DNA from: Alicyclobacillus mali
Lineage (GTDB): Bacteria; Bacillota; Bacilli; Alicyclobacillales; Alicyclobacillaceae
DNA: 64,000 bases
Direction: 5' to 3' (one strand)
NCBI RefSeq assembly: GCF_017329565.1
Contig: NZ_JAFMTT010000006.1
Shown here: one piece after another, positions 31,876 to 38,957 of the stretch
Position numbering within the stretch: position 1 is the stretch's first letter
How the letters are laid out: every line of letters starts with the position of its first letter
The notes under the pieces: model-generated
Databases searched by the model: none
Seen by the model: the letters and a program-made list of their open reading frames with translations, nothing else
What the model was told of the DNA's origin: nothing
Position numbers and translations under genes: made by a program

Positions 31876-33069
31876 ATGGATTTCAGCTTGTCGCAAGAAC
31901 AGCTGGCAGTTCGCGAAGTCGTGCGCAAGTTTGTCGATGAGGAGATTCTGCCTCACATTCGGGAGTGGGACGAGAAGCACCATTTTGAGCCGAGGATCCT
32001 TCAGCGGCTTGCAGAACTCGGCCTCATGGGCGTCTGTATTCCCGAGAAATACGGCGGCGCCGGGATGGACTACAACACGCTGGCCATTGTCTGTGACGAA
32101 CTTGAGCGCGGGGATATCGCGTTTCGGACGGCGGTGTCGGTCCACACAGGACTGAATTCCCTCACTTTGCTTCAGTGGGGCACAGAGGAACAGAAGCAAA
32201 AGTATTTGGTGCCTCAGGCCCGAGGCGAGAAGATCGGCGCATTTGGACTCACAGAGCCGAACGCAGGATCGGATGTCGCGGCGATGAGGACGACAGCCGT
32301 GCGGGACGGAGATTCGTACATTTTGAACGGATCGAAAATTTGGATCTCGCTCGCCGACGTGGCGGACCACTTCCTGGTGTTCGCGTACACCGATCGCGCC
32401 AAGAAGCACCACGGTATCACGGCCTTCATCGTGGAGCGCGGTTGGGAAGGGTTCTCGACGAGATCCATCAAGGGCAAGCTCGGCATTCGCGCGGGCAACA
32501 CAGGTGAACTGTTCTTCGATCACGTCCGAGTTCCTGTCGAGAACCGCGTTGGGGAAGAGGGGGAAGGCTTCAGAATTGCCATGTCCGCTCTGGACAACGG
32601 CCGATTCACCGTGGCGGCGGGTGCGTGCGGATGTATTGCCGCTTGTCTCGAGGCATCCGTGAAGTACTGCCACGAGCGCGAGACGTTCGGCCAGCCCATC
32701 GGTAAGCACCAATTGGTGCAGCAGATGATCGCGAAGATGGCCGCCAATCTCGAAAGTTCCCGCTTGCTCGTCTACCGAGCTGGCTGGTTAAAGAATCAGG
32801 GATTGCCGAATACGCGGGAGACCTCGCTCGCGAAGTGGGTGGCCTGTGACGCGGCGTGGGAGGCGGCGTCGGACGCGGTGCAGATTCATGGCGCCTATGG
32901 ATATTCCAACGAGTATCCTGTGGAGAGGTACTTGCGAAATGCGAAGGCGCCCGTCATTTACGAGGGGACGCGCGAAATTCACACCATTCTGCAGGCGGAG
33001 TACGCACTCGGATACCGGCGAGACAAGCCGCTTTCCCGTCGGTTGCCGGCGTGGCCGTTCGAAGAGTGA
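31876..33069 (+). CDS. Acyl-CoA dehydrogenase
   Basis: This 397-residue FAD enzyme introduces a trans double bond into acyl-CoA. Family marks are FGLTEPNAGSDVAAM (about residues 122-136), the flavin-binding RFTVAAGACG region, a C-terminal VQIHGAYGYSNEYPVERYLRN (about 335-355), and the catalytic glutamate in VIYEGTREIH (about 361-370). This position is characteristic of short-chain/butyryl- and glutaryl-type enzymes. GGAGGAGG precedes the ATG at 31876. It follows the CoA-transferase and ends at a terminator. Confidence 0.92.
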   Translation: MDFSLSQEQLAVREVVRKFVDEEILPHIREWDEKHHFEPRILQRLAELGLMGVCIPEKYGGAGMDYNTLAIVCDELERGDIAFRTAVSVHTGLNSLTLLQWGTEEQKQKYLVPQARGEKIGAFGLTEPNAGSDVAAMRTTAVRDGDSYILNGSKIWISLADVADHFLVFAYTDRAKKHHGITAFIVERGWEGFSTRSIKGKLGIRAGNTGELFFDHVRVPVENRVGEEGEGFRIAMSALDNGRFTVAAGACGCIAACLEASVKYCHERETFGQPIGKHQLVQQMIAKMAANLESSRLLVYRAGWLKNQGLPNTRETSLAKWVACDAAWEAASDAVQIHGAYGYSNEYPVERYLRNAKAPVIYEGTREIHTILQAEYALGYRRDKPLSRRLPAWPFEE

Positions 33070-33085
33070 TGATTCATCGTCGTAC

Positions 33086-33110
33086 AGAGGCGCCGCAGGC
33101 GCCTCTTTTT
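33086..33110 (+). terminator. Rho-independent terminator
   Basis: AGAGGCGCC pairs perfectly with GGCGCCTCT around a GCA loop, followed by TTTT, 16 bases after the acyl-CoA dehydrogenase stop. Confidence 0.88.
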
Positions 33111-33127
33111 GCGTGCGTGCGATCCCG

Positions 33128-33157
33128 TTGACCGAAAAAAGTGGGCAATGGTACGAT
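33128..33157 (+). promoter_or_regulatory. Sigma-A-type promoter of the MarR-murI unit
   Basis: TTGACC and TACGAT are separated by 18 bases, immediately after the terminator. It contains the ATG at 33148, which therefore cannot be the MarR start. Confidence 0.5.
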
Positions 33158-33195
33158 TTATTGGACTCTGGGCCAGGACAGGATGTGGATATCCT

Positions 33196-33633
33196 TTGGC
33201 AGACTACAGTCCCTTCGTGGAGGAAATTGAAAAGGCGCTGCGCCTTGTCGCCGCCACCGTGCGCCGCCGCGGCAGGGTTTTGGTCAAAGATTACGATCTC
33301 ACGTCGCCCCAATTTGACGCACTCATCACGCTGTACAACGAGGGCGAGCTCACCATCGGTGAATTGTCGGCCAAGCTGTACCTCGCGTACAGCACCACGA
33401 CAGATTTGGTGGACAGGCTTGAACGGGCTGGTTATGTGTCCCGCCAGCGCGACCTGATCGATCGCCGCGTGGTACGCGTGCAGCTGAGGGACAAGGGGGC
33501 ACAGGTCATTGAAGCGGTGCTCAGCGCACGGCGTGCTTACCTCGATTCCATCTTGAAACACGTCACCACCGAGCAGCGTCGCGCGATTCTACAGGCACTG
33601 GATCTTCTTTTGACGAATATGGGTAATTCGTGA
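33196..33633 (+). CDS. MarR-family transcriptional regulator (YsmB position)
   Basis: This is a MarR winged-helix protein of about 145 residues: HTH with TIGELSAKLYLAYSTTTDLVDRLERAG (residues about 50-75) and wing with RDLIDRRVVRVQLRDKG (about 80-96). The TTG at 33196 is preferred because a promoter covers the earlier ATG and the result is the usual family length. The start remains uncertain because the ribosome site is weak. It precedes murI (racE) as B. subtilis ysmB does, so it is probably that ortholog. Targets unknown. Confidence 0.82.
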   Translation: MADYSPFVEEIEKALRLVAATVRRRGRVLVKDYDLTSPQFDALITLYNEGELTIGELSAKLYLAYSTTTDLVDRLERAGYVSRQRDLIDRRVVRVQLRDKGAQVIEAVLSARRAYLDSILKHVTTEQRRAILQALDLLLTNMGNS

Positions 33634-33696
33634 ACGTCGCGGGCCAGCTGGGCAAGTTGGGCAAGTTGGGTTTCGGCTTCTAGAGGAGTGGAGAGA

Positions 33697-34545
33697 ATGG
33701 ACTTCGCGCACCGCCCGATTGGCGTGTTCGATTCTGGCATCGGAGGACTCACCGTTTTTCACGCGATGAAGCGACGCCTGCCTCACGAGTCCGTGATTTA
33801 TTTCGGCGATCGCGCCCGTTGCCCCTACGGAGACCGGGATCCCGAAGAGGTGGAGCGGTTCGCGCTCGAGATAGGCCACTATCTGGAACGTCTTGGTATC
33901 AAGCTTCTGGTGGTTGCGTGCAACACAGCGACGGCGGTCGCGCTTCCGCGTCTCCAAGAAGAACTTGGCATCGAGGTCGTGGGGGTCATTGAACCCGGCG
34001 CGTGGCAGGCGCTCGAAGCATCCAAATCTGGGCGGATTGGTGTAATTGGGACCTCCGTCACGGTATCGAGCCACGCGTACGCGCACGCACTGAGAGCTCT
34101 TCGACCCGATGTCTCTGCCATCGAGGTGGCTTGTCCTCTGTTTGTCCCGCTCGTCGAACAGGGCCACGTGGAAGGCGAAACGGTGGAGTCGGTAGTGCGC
34201 GAATCTCTTCAGCCGCTCCTTCAGGCGCATATCGACACGCTGGTACTCGGTTGTACGCATTATCCGCTGCTCATGCCAGTCATTCGCAGGGTGTTGGGCC
34301 CGTCCATTCGCGTGATTTCATCTGCGGACGCCACCGCGGAGAGGGTCGCGCGAGTGCTCGCCGAGCAGCAGCTTGAGGAGACCGGTTCCCATCGGGAGCC
34401 GGAGGTCTGCTTTCTTACCACTGGAGACACTGCAAGTCTTCGTCTGGCTCTGGCCACGTGGTTTGGCGAAACACCCGAAGAGCGCGCGGTCCGCCACGTG
34501 TCGCTGCCCATCCCGGTGGAGCCGATGAAACAGACTGCGCCTTGA
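33697..34545 (+). CDS. murI: Glutamate racemase
   Basis: This 282-residue cofactor-independent racemase makes D-glutamate for peptidoglycan. The N-terminal PIGVFDSGIGGLTV is at residues 7-20. The two catalytic cysteines are C75 (VVACNTATA) and C186 (VLGCTHYPLL). GAGGAG lies eight bases before the ATG at 33697, while the in-frame GTG at 33688 overlaps that site. In B. subtilis the ortholog racE is followed by gerM, rph and rdgB. Here rdgB follows directly. Confidence 0.95.
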   Translation: MDFAHRPIGVFDSGIGGLTVFHAMKRRLPHESVIYFGDRARCPYGDRDPEEVERFALEIGHYLERLGIKLLVVACNTATAVALPRLQEELGIEVVGVIEPGAWQALEASKSGRIGVIGTSVTVSSHAYAHALRALRPDVSAIEVACPLFVPLVEQGHVEGETVESVVRESLQPLLQAHIDTLVLGCTHYPLLMPVIRRVLGPSIRVISSADATAERVARVLAEQQLEETGSHREPEVCFLTTGDTASLRLALATWFGETPEERAVRHVSLPIPVEPMKQTAP

Positions 34546-34558
34546 GAGGGGGTTGAAC

Positions 34559-35161
34559 ATGCGCATCGTGATAGCCACGCAGAACCCGAACAAGGTTCGG
34601 GAGTTTGCCGAGATCCTCGGATCGTGCGCGGAACTCGTTCCGCTTCCTCCTAGCATGCCGAAAGCGCCGGAGACAGGCGAGACGTTCATGGAGAACGCCC
34701 GGCAGAAGGCCCTGTTCTACGCGTCGCGCGTCGGGGATCCCGTGCTCGCGGACGATTCAGGACTGGTGGTTCCAGCGCTCGGAGGCGCGCCTGGCGTCCG
34801 CTCGGCTCGCTATGCTGGCGCGGGTGCAGATGACCAACTGAACAACCAAAAGCTCGTTCAGGCGCTTCGTGACAAAGGGCTTCGGCAGGCCGAAGCATGG
34901 TTTGCCTGCGCGATCGTCGTGGCCCATCGAGATCGAGTGCTGGTTGAGGTGGAGTCAAAGGTTGACGGCTTGGTTCACGACGAGCCGCGGGGAGAACAGG
35001 GGTTTGGATACGATCCGCTGTTTTCACCGCAGGGGGAATCGCGCCGATTTGCGGAGATGTCCGCGAGGGAGAAGCATCTGTTCTCGCACAGGGCGCTCGC
35101 CGTGCGCGAACTGCAGACCCGTTGGCCAGCGCTGACGGCGAAAGCCGAACCAAAGGAATGA
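34559..35161 (+). CDS. rdgB: XTP/dITP pyrophosphatase (RdgB/HAM1 family)
   Basis: This 200-residue house-cleaning enzyme hydrolyses non-canonical purine nucleoside triphosphates such as dITP and XTP. The N-terminus IVIATQNPNKVREF (about residues 4-17) binds the triphosphate. ADDSGLVVPALGGAPGVRSARYAG (residues about 66-89) and GFGYDPLF (about 151-158) are family signatures. The ATG at 34559 follows GAGAGGGGG. It lies 13 bases after murI, so co-transcription is likely. Confidence 0.95.
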   Translation: MRIVIATQNPNKVREFAEILGSCAELVPLPPSMPKAPETGETFMENARQKALFYASRVGDPVLADDSGLVVPALGGAPGVRSARYAGAGADDQLNNQKLVQALRDKGLRQAEAWFACAIVVAHRDRVLVEVESKVDGLVHDEPRGEQGFGYDPLFSPQGESRRFAEMSAREKHLFSHRALAVRELQTRWPALTAKAEPKE

Positions 35162-35187
35162 GTGGATTTCCGCGGAATGACGCTATC

Positions 35188-35216
35188 TTGATATCCCATG
35201 CCCGATCGACTAAACT
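35188..35216 (+). promoter_or_regulatory. Candidate promoter of tRNA-Gly/tRNA-Arg
   Basis: TTGATA and TAAACT are separated by 17 bases, 20 bases before tRNA-Gly. Confidence 0.5.
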
Positions 35217-35235
35217 ATCGAAGGTGGTATGATAT

Positions 35236-35309
35236 GCGGGTGTAGTTCAACGGTAGAACTCCAGCCTTCCAAGCTGGCGGCGGGGGTTCGACTCCCCTCA
35301 CCCGCTCCA
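35236..35309 (+). tRNA. tRNA-Gly (anticodon TCC)
   Basis: The acceptor GCGGGTG pairs with CACCCGC, the anticodon stem CCAGC/GCTGG encloses CTTCCAA (anticodon TCC), and the T arm has GGTTCGACTCC. The discriminator is T and CCA is encoded. Confidence 0.93.
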
Positions 35310-35312
35310 CGT

Positions 35313-35388
35313 GTCTCAGTAGCTCAGGGGATAGAGCAGCGGTCTTCTAAACCGCGGGTCGGGGGTTCAAATCCCTCCTGAGACGCCA
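35313..35388 (+). tRNA. tRNA-Arg (anticodon TCT)
   Basis: The acceptor GTCTCAG pairs with CTGAGAC, the anticodon stem GCGGT/ACCGC encloses CTTCTAA (anticodon TCT), and the T arm has GGTTCAAATCC. The discriminator is G and CCA is encoded. It is three bases after tRNA-Gly. Confidence 0.93.
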
Positions 35389-35402
35389 CGCGGGCAAGCC
35401 AG

Positions 35403-35423
35403 GAGCACCCACCGGGGGTGCTC
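35403..35423 (+). terminator. Hairpin after the tRNA pair, weak terminator
   Basis: GAGCACCC pairs with GGGTGCTC around a five-base loop. No T tract follows, so it may be a processing or attenuation structure before tig. Confidence 0.4.
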
Positions 35424-35533
35424 AATTCACAGATGGGCCTCGCACGCGGTTCAAGCGAGAGTGGTGACCGCGAACGCGCACGCACGCGGGTTCGTCGGAT
35501 GGTTTGTGGGACACAGTTAGGAGGATCGGTTGA

Positions 35534-36841
35534 ATGGCAGCAAAGTGGGAGAAGACTGGCGCAAATATGGGTGTGCTCGAAGTGGAGGTTGACAGCGAGC
35601 GATTTGCCCAGGCGCTGGATGAAGCTTTTAAACGCGTTGTGAAGCGCGTTGCAATTCCTGGTTTCCGGAAGGGGAAGGTTCCGCGCAAATTGTTCGAAAA
35701 GAGGTTCGGCGTGGAATCGCTGTACGAGGACGCGGTCAACATCCTCTTGCCGCAGGCCTATCAAGAAGCTGTTGTTGAGACGGGAATCGAGCCAGTGGAT
35801 CAGCCGTCGGTAGATGTCGTCCAGGTGGAGAACGGGAAGCCGTTCATTTTTAAGGCGACTGTGACGGTGAAGCCTGAGGTTCAGCTCGGCGAGTACAAAG
35901 GTGTCGAAGTGGAGGACAAGGCTTTCGAGGTCACGGACCAAGATGTCGAACAGGAAATCCAAAACGTCCTGCGGAGTCACGCGCAGATCGAGACCGTCGA
36001 GGATGGCGCGGTTGAAACAGCCGATGTGGTCACCATCGACTTCGAGGGGACGGTCGATGGGGAGCCGTTCGAAGGCGGGGAGGCTGAAGGGTTCCGCCTC
36101 GAGATCGGCAGCGGAGCGCTCGTCGCGGGCTTCGAAGATCAGTTGATCGGTATGAAGCCTGGCGAAGAGCGTGAGATTGAGGTCACCTTTCCGGAAAACT
36201 ACCACGTGAAATCCCTGCGCGGCAAGGCGGCGAAGTTCCGTGTCAAGTTGCACGAAATCCGTCGGCCTATGTTGCGCGAGTTGAACGACGAGTTTGTGCA
36301 GGAAATCAGCGAATTTCAGACGGTGGATGAATACAAGGCGGATCTCCGCAAGAAACTCGAAGAGCGGGCAAAACTTGAGCATGAGCGATATATTGAGAAC
36401 GAGGTCGTGAAGAAGGCGGTTGAGGCCGCGACCATTGAAATTCCGCCGGTGATGATCGAACGGGAAATCGATCACCAAATCAGCCATTTCGCGCAGCAAC
36501 TGCAGATGCAGCAGATTCCGCTCGATGCATACCTTGAGTTCACGGAGTTGACATTGGAGGAGTTGCGGGACCAATACCGGGAACTGGCGGAGCAAAACGT
36601 CCGCACCAGTCTCGTGCTGGAAGCCGTCGCAAATGCCGAGCAGGTCGAGGTCACGGACGAAGACGTCGAGCAGGAGATTGCACGCATGGCGGAGCAAACG
36701 GGGTTGGAGGCGGATCGGGTACGCCAACTCTTGAGTTTTCGGGATCCGGAGCTCGCGAGTCTGCGGGACGACTTGAAGACGCGCAAGACGGTGCGCCTGT
36801 TGGTGGATCACGCGAAGATTGTGCCGTCGACCGACAACTGA
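35534..36841 (+). CDS. tig: Trigger factor (ribosome-associated chaperone, prolyl isomerase)
   Basis: This 435-residue chaperone binds nascent chains at the ribosome exit tunnel. The ribosome-binding signature is IPGFRKGKVPRKLFEKRFG (about residues 41-59). The FKBP-type isomerase domain spans about 155-245 (DVVTIDFEGTVDGEPFEGG). The long helical C-terminal domain is rich in E, Q and L. AGGAGGATCGG precedes the ATG. It is followed by a 28-bp perfect palindrome and clpP. In B. subtilis tig is followed by clpX directly. Confidence 0.96.
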   Translation: MAAKWEKTGANMGVLEVEVDSERFAQALDEAFKRVVKRVAIPGFRKGKVPRKLFEKRFGVESLYEDAVNILLPQAYQEAVVETGIEPVDQPSVDVVQVENGKPFIFKATVTVKPEVQLGEYKGVEVEDKAFEVTDQDVEQEIQNVLRSHAQIETVEDGAVETADVVTIDFEGTVDGEPFEGGEAEGFRLEIGSGALVAGFEDQLIGMKPGEEREIEVTFPENYHVKSLRGKAAKFRVKLHEIRRPMLRELNDEFVQEISEFQTVDEYKADLRKKLEERAKLEHERYIENEVVKKAVEAATIEIPPVMIEREIDHQISHFAQQLQMQQIPLDAYLEFTELTLEELRDQYRELAEQNVRTSLVLEAVANAEQVEVTDEDVEQEIARMAEQTGLEADRVRQLLSFRDPELASLRDDLKTRKTVRLLVDHAKIVPSTDN

Positions 36842-36857
36842 TCGAGACGATTTCAAG

Positions 36858-36885
36858 ACAAGACAAGGCCGCGGCCTTGTCTTGT
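36858..36885 (+). terminator. 28-bp perfect palindrome between tig and clpP
   Basis: ACAAGACAAGGCCG and its exact complement abut, giving a strong hairpin 16 bases after the tig stop. Only a short mixed CCTCT tail follows, so partial termination or mRNA stabilisation is likely rather than full stop. Confidence 0.6.
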
Positions 36886-36920
36886 CCTCTACATGGCCGC
36901 AGGGAGAGGGAGGCTGTTGC

Positions 36921-37517
36921 ATGTATTATCCGATTCCGTACGTGGTCGAACAGACGAGCCGCGGTGAGCGGACGTACGATATCTATTCTCGGTTGCTGAA
37001 GGATCGGATCGTAATCTTAGGAACGCCCATCGACGATCAGGTGGCAAACGCCATCGTCGCACAGCTTCTGTTCCTGGCGGCCGACGATCCGGACAAGGAT
37101 ATCCAGATGTACATCAATAGCCCGGGTGGTTCTGTGACCGCGGGCATGGCCATATACGATACCATGCAACACATCCGTCCAGCTGTTTCCACGGTGTGTA
37201 TCGGCATGGCTGCGAGTATGGGCGCGTTCCTGTTGGCGGCAGGTGAGAAGGGAAAGCGGTACGCGCTGCCGAATGCAGAAATTATGATTCACCAGCCTCT
37301 TGGCGGCGTCGAGGGCCAGGCTTCGGACATCAAAATCCACGCCGAATGGATTTTGAAGACAAAGGAGAAGCTGAATCGCCTGCTTTCCGAACGGACGGGG
37401 CAGCCGCTCGAGGTGATTGAGAGGGACACGGATCGCGATAACTTCATGTCCGCCGACGAGGCGAAAGGCTACGGCCTGATTGATGAAGTGTTGCATCCGC
37501 TGCATCCGGTTCGCTGA
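36921..37517 (+). CDS. clpP: ATP-dependent Clp protease proteolytic subunit
   Basis: This 198-residue serine protease assembles into a tetradecamer that degrades proteins fed by ClpX or ClpC. The catalytic triad is readable: Ser99 in CIGMAASMGAFL, His124 in EIMIHQPLGG, and an aspartate near residue 173 in DTDRDNFMSA. The N-terminus MYYPIPYVVEQTSRGERTYD is typical of Firmicutes. GAGGGAGG precedes the ATG. It is next to clpX, its partner, as in E. coli but unlike B. subtilis, where clpP is elsewhere. Confidence 0.97.
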   Translation: MYYPIPYVVEQTSRGERTYDIYSRLLKDRIVILGTPIDDQVANAIVAQLLFLAADDPDKDIQMYINSPGGSVTAGMAIYDTMQHIRPAVSTVCIGMAASMGAFLLAAGEKGKRYALPNAEIMIHQPLGGVEGQASDIKIHAEWILKTKEKLNRLLSERTGQPLEVIERDTDRDNFMSADEAKGYGLIDEVLHPLHPVR

Positions 37518-37588
37518 AGGTTGGCAATTCGGATGTCTTTGCCTTGTGCGGCCGGTGTGGTAACCTCGTAAGAGGAGGGGAACGAACC

Positions 37589-38860
37589 ATGTTCAAGTTT
37601 AACGAGGAGAAGGGCCAACTGAAGTGCTCCTTCTGCGGCAAGACCCAGGAGCAGGTGCGGAAGTTGGTCGCTGGCCCCGGCGTATATATCTGTGATGAGT
37701 GCATTGAGCTGTGCAACGAGATTGTCGAGGAGCAGCTCGGTGAAGACGATGAGTTCGAGTTGAAGGACGTGCCGAAGCCGACCGAGATCAAGTCGGTTTT
37801 GGATCAATATGTGATTGGCCAGGAGCACGCAAAACGGGCGCTGTCCGTGGCGGTGTATAACCACTACAAGCGCATCAACGCGGGCTCTCAGAAGAACGAC
37901 GACGTGGAGCTCTCGAAGAGCAACATCTTGCTCATCGGACCTACGGGTAGCGGCAAGACGTTGCTGGCTCAGACGTTGGCGCGGACGCTCAACGTCCCGT
38001 TTGCCATCGCCGATGCCACGTCGCTCACGGAAGCCGGCTACGTCGGCGAGGACGTGGAAAACATTTTGCTGAAGCTGATCCAAGCCGCTGACTACGACAT
38101 CGAGAAGGCGGAGCGCGGGATCATTTATATCGACGAGATCGACAAGATTGCGCGCAAGTCGGAAAATCCGTCCATCACGCGCGACGTCTCCGGGGAAGGT
38201 GTGCAACAGGCACTGCTCAAGATCTTGGAGGGGACCATCGCGAGCGTGCCGCCGCAGGGCGGGAGGAAGCATCCGCACCAGGAGTTCATTCAGATCGACA
38301 CGACGAACATCCTGTTCATTTGCGGAGGCGCATTTGACGGACTGGAAACCATCATCAAGCGCCGACTGGGCAGCAAGGTCATCGGCTTTGGCGCGGCGGG
38401 ATCGACGTCAAGCGAGGCGAAGGACTCCGCGATTCTTCAGCATGTGCTGCCGGAGGATCTGCTGAAGTTCGGGTTGATTCCTGAATTCATCGGGCGTCTC
38501 CCGGTCATCGCGACGCTGGACGCCCTCGACGAAGAAGCCCTGAAGCGAATTTTGACCGAGCCCAAAAACGCCATCGTCAAGCAGTTCCAAAAACTGCTCG
38601 ATATGGACAACGTCGTGCTCGAGTTTCATGAGGATGCGCTTGAGACGATCGCCAAAGAGGCCATCCGGCGCGGCACGGGCGCGCGTGGCTTGCGGGCTAT
38701 CATCGAGTCCATCATGCTCGATGTGATGTACGAGTTGCCGTCAAGGGACGACGTGCAGAAGTGCATCATCACCAAAGCTGCTGTGCTGCGCGAGGGACCA
38801 CCCATCGTTTTGCGCAAGGACGGGACTGTAATTCCGTTCCAGAGAGAAGAGACCGCCTGA
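37589..38860 (+). CDS. clpX: ATP-dependent Clp protease ATPase subunit ClpX
   Basis: This 423-residue AAA+ unfoldase delivers substrates to ClpP. The N-terminal C4 zinc domain (CSFCG and CDEC, about residues 12-40) binds substrates and adaptors. The Walker A is GPTGSGKT (about 118-125) and the Walker B is IIYIDEIDK (about 181-189). The IGF-type loop for ClpP docking is present as KVIGFGA. The ATG at 37589 has AGAGGAGGGG upstream. It ends at a strong terminator whose tail overlaps the lonB promoter. Confidence 0.97.
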   Translation: MFKFNEEKGQLKCSFCGKTQEQVRKLVAGPGVYICDECIELCNEIVEEQLGEDDEFELKDVPKPTEIKSVLDQYVIGQEHAKRALSVAVYNHYKRINAGSQKNDDVELSKSNILLIGPTGSGKTLLAQTLARTLNVPFAIADATSLTEAGYVGEDVENILLKLIQAADYDIEKAERGIIYIDEIDKIARKSENPSITRDVSGEGVQQALLKILEGTIASVPPQGGRKHPHQEFIQIDTTNILFICGGAFDGLETIIKRRLGSKVIGFGAAGSTSSEAKDSAILQHVLPEDLLKFGLIPEFIGRLPVIATLDALDEEALKRILTEPKNAIVKQFQKLLDMDNVVLEFHEDALETIAKEAIRRGTGARGLRAIIESIMLDVMYELPSRDDVQKCIITKAAVLREGPPIVLRKDGTVIPFQREETA

Positions 38861-38870
38861 CGGCAGTTCC

Positions 38871-38900
38871 GGGCCAGCCTCCAGGGCTGGCCCTTCGTTT
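38871..38900 (+). terminator. Rho-independent terminator of clpX
   Basis: GGGCCAGCC pairs with GGCTGGCCC and is followed by TTCGTTT, ten bases after the clpX stop. Confidence 0.75.
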
Positions 38901-38926
38901 ATCCCTCTTTCTGCAGGGCAATACTG
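38897..38926 (+). promoter_or_regulatory. Sigma-F/sigma-G-type promoter of lonB
   Basis: GTTTA (38897-38901) and GGCAATACTG (38917-38926) are separated by exactly 15 bases. They match the forespore consensus GYWTA-15-GGNNANANTW except at the last base. It lies 32 bases before the lonB ATG. B. subtilis lonB is known to be a forespore gene. Confidence 0.6.
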
Positions 38927-38957
38927 CATAGCGCAGCAGGAAGAGGGAGGGATCCGG

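Noticed and set aside
33646..33671. Short tandem GGGCAAGTT-like repeat before murI
   Set aside because: Only about two and a half copies are present and there is no dyad or known motif, so it is probably chance.
35324..36922. 532-codon minus-strand ORF opposite tig and tRNA-Arg
   Set aside because: It runs antisense through a tRNA and trigger factor, and no domain is seen.
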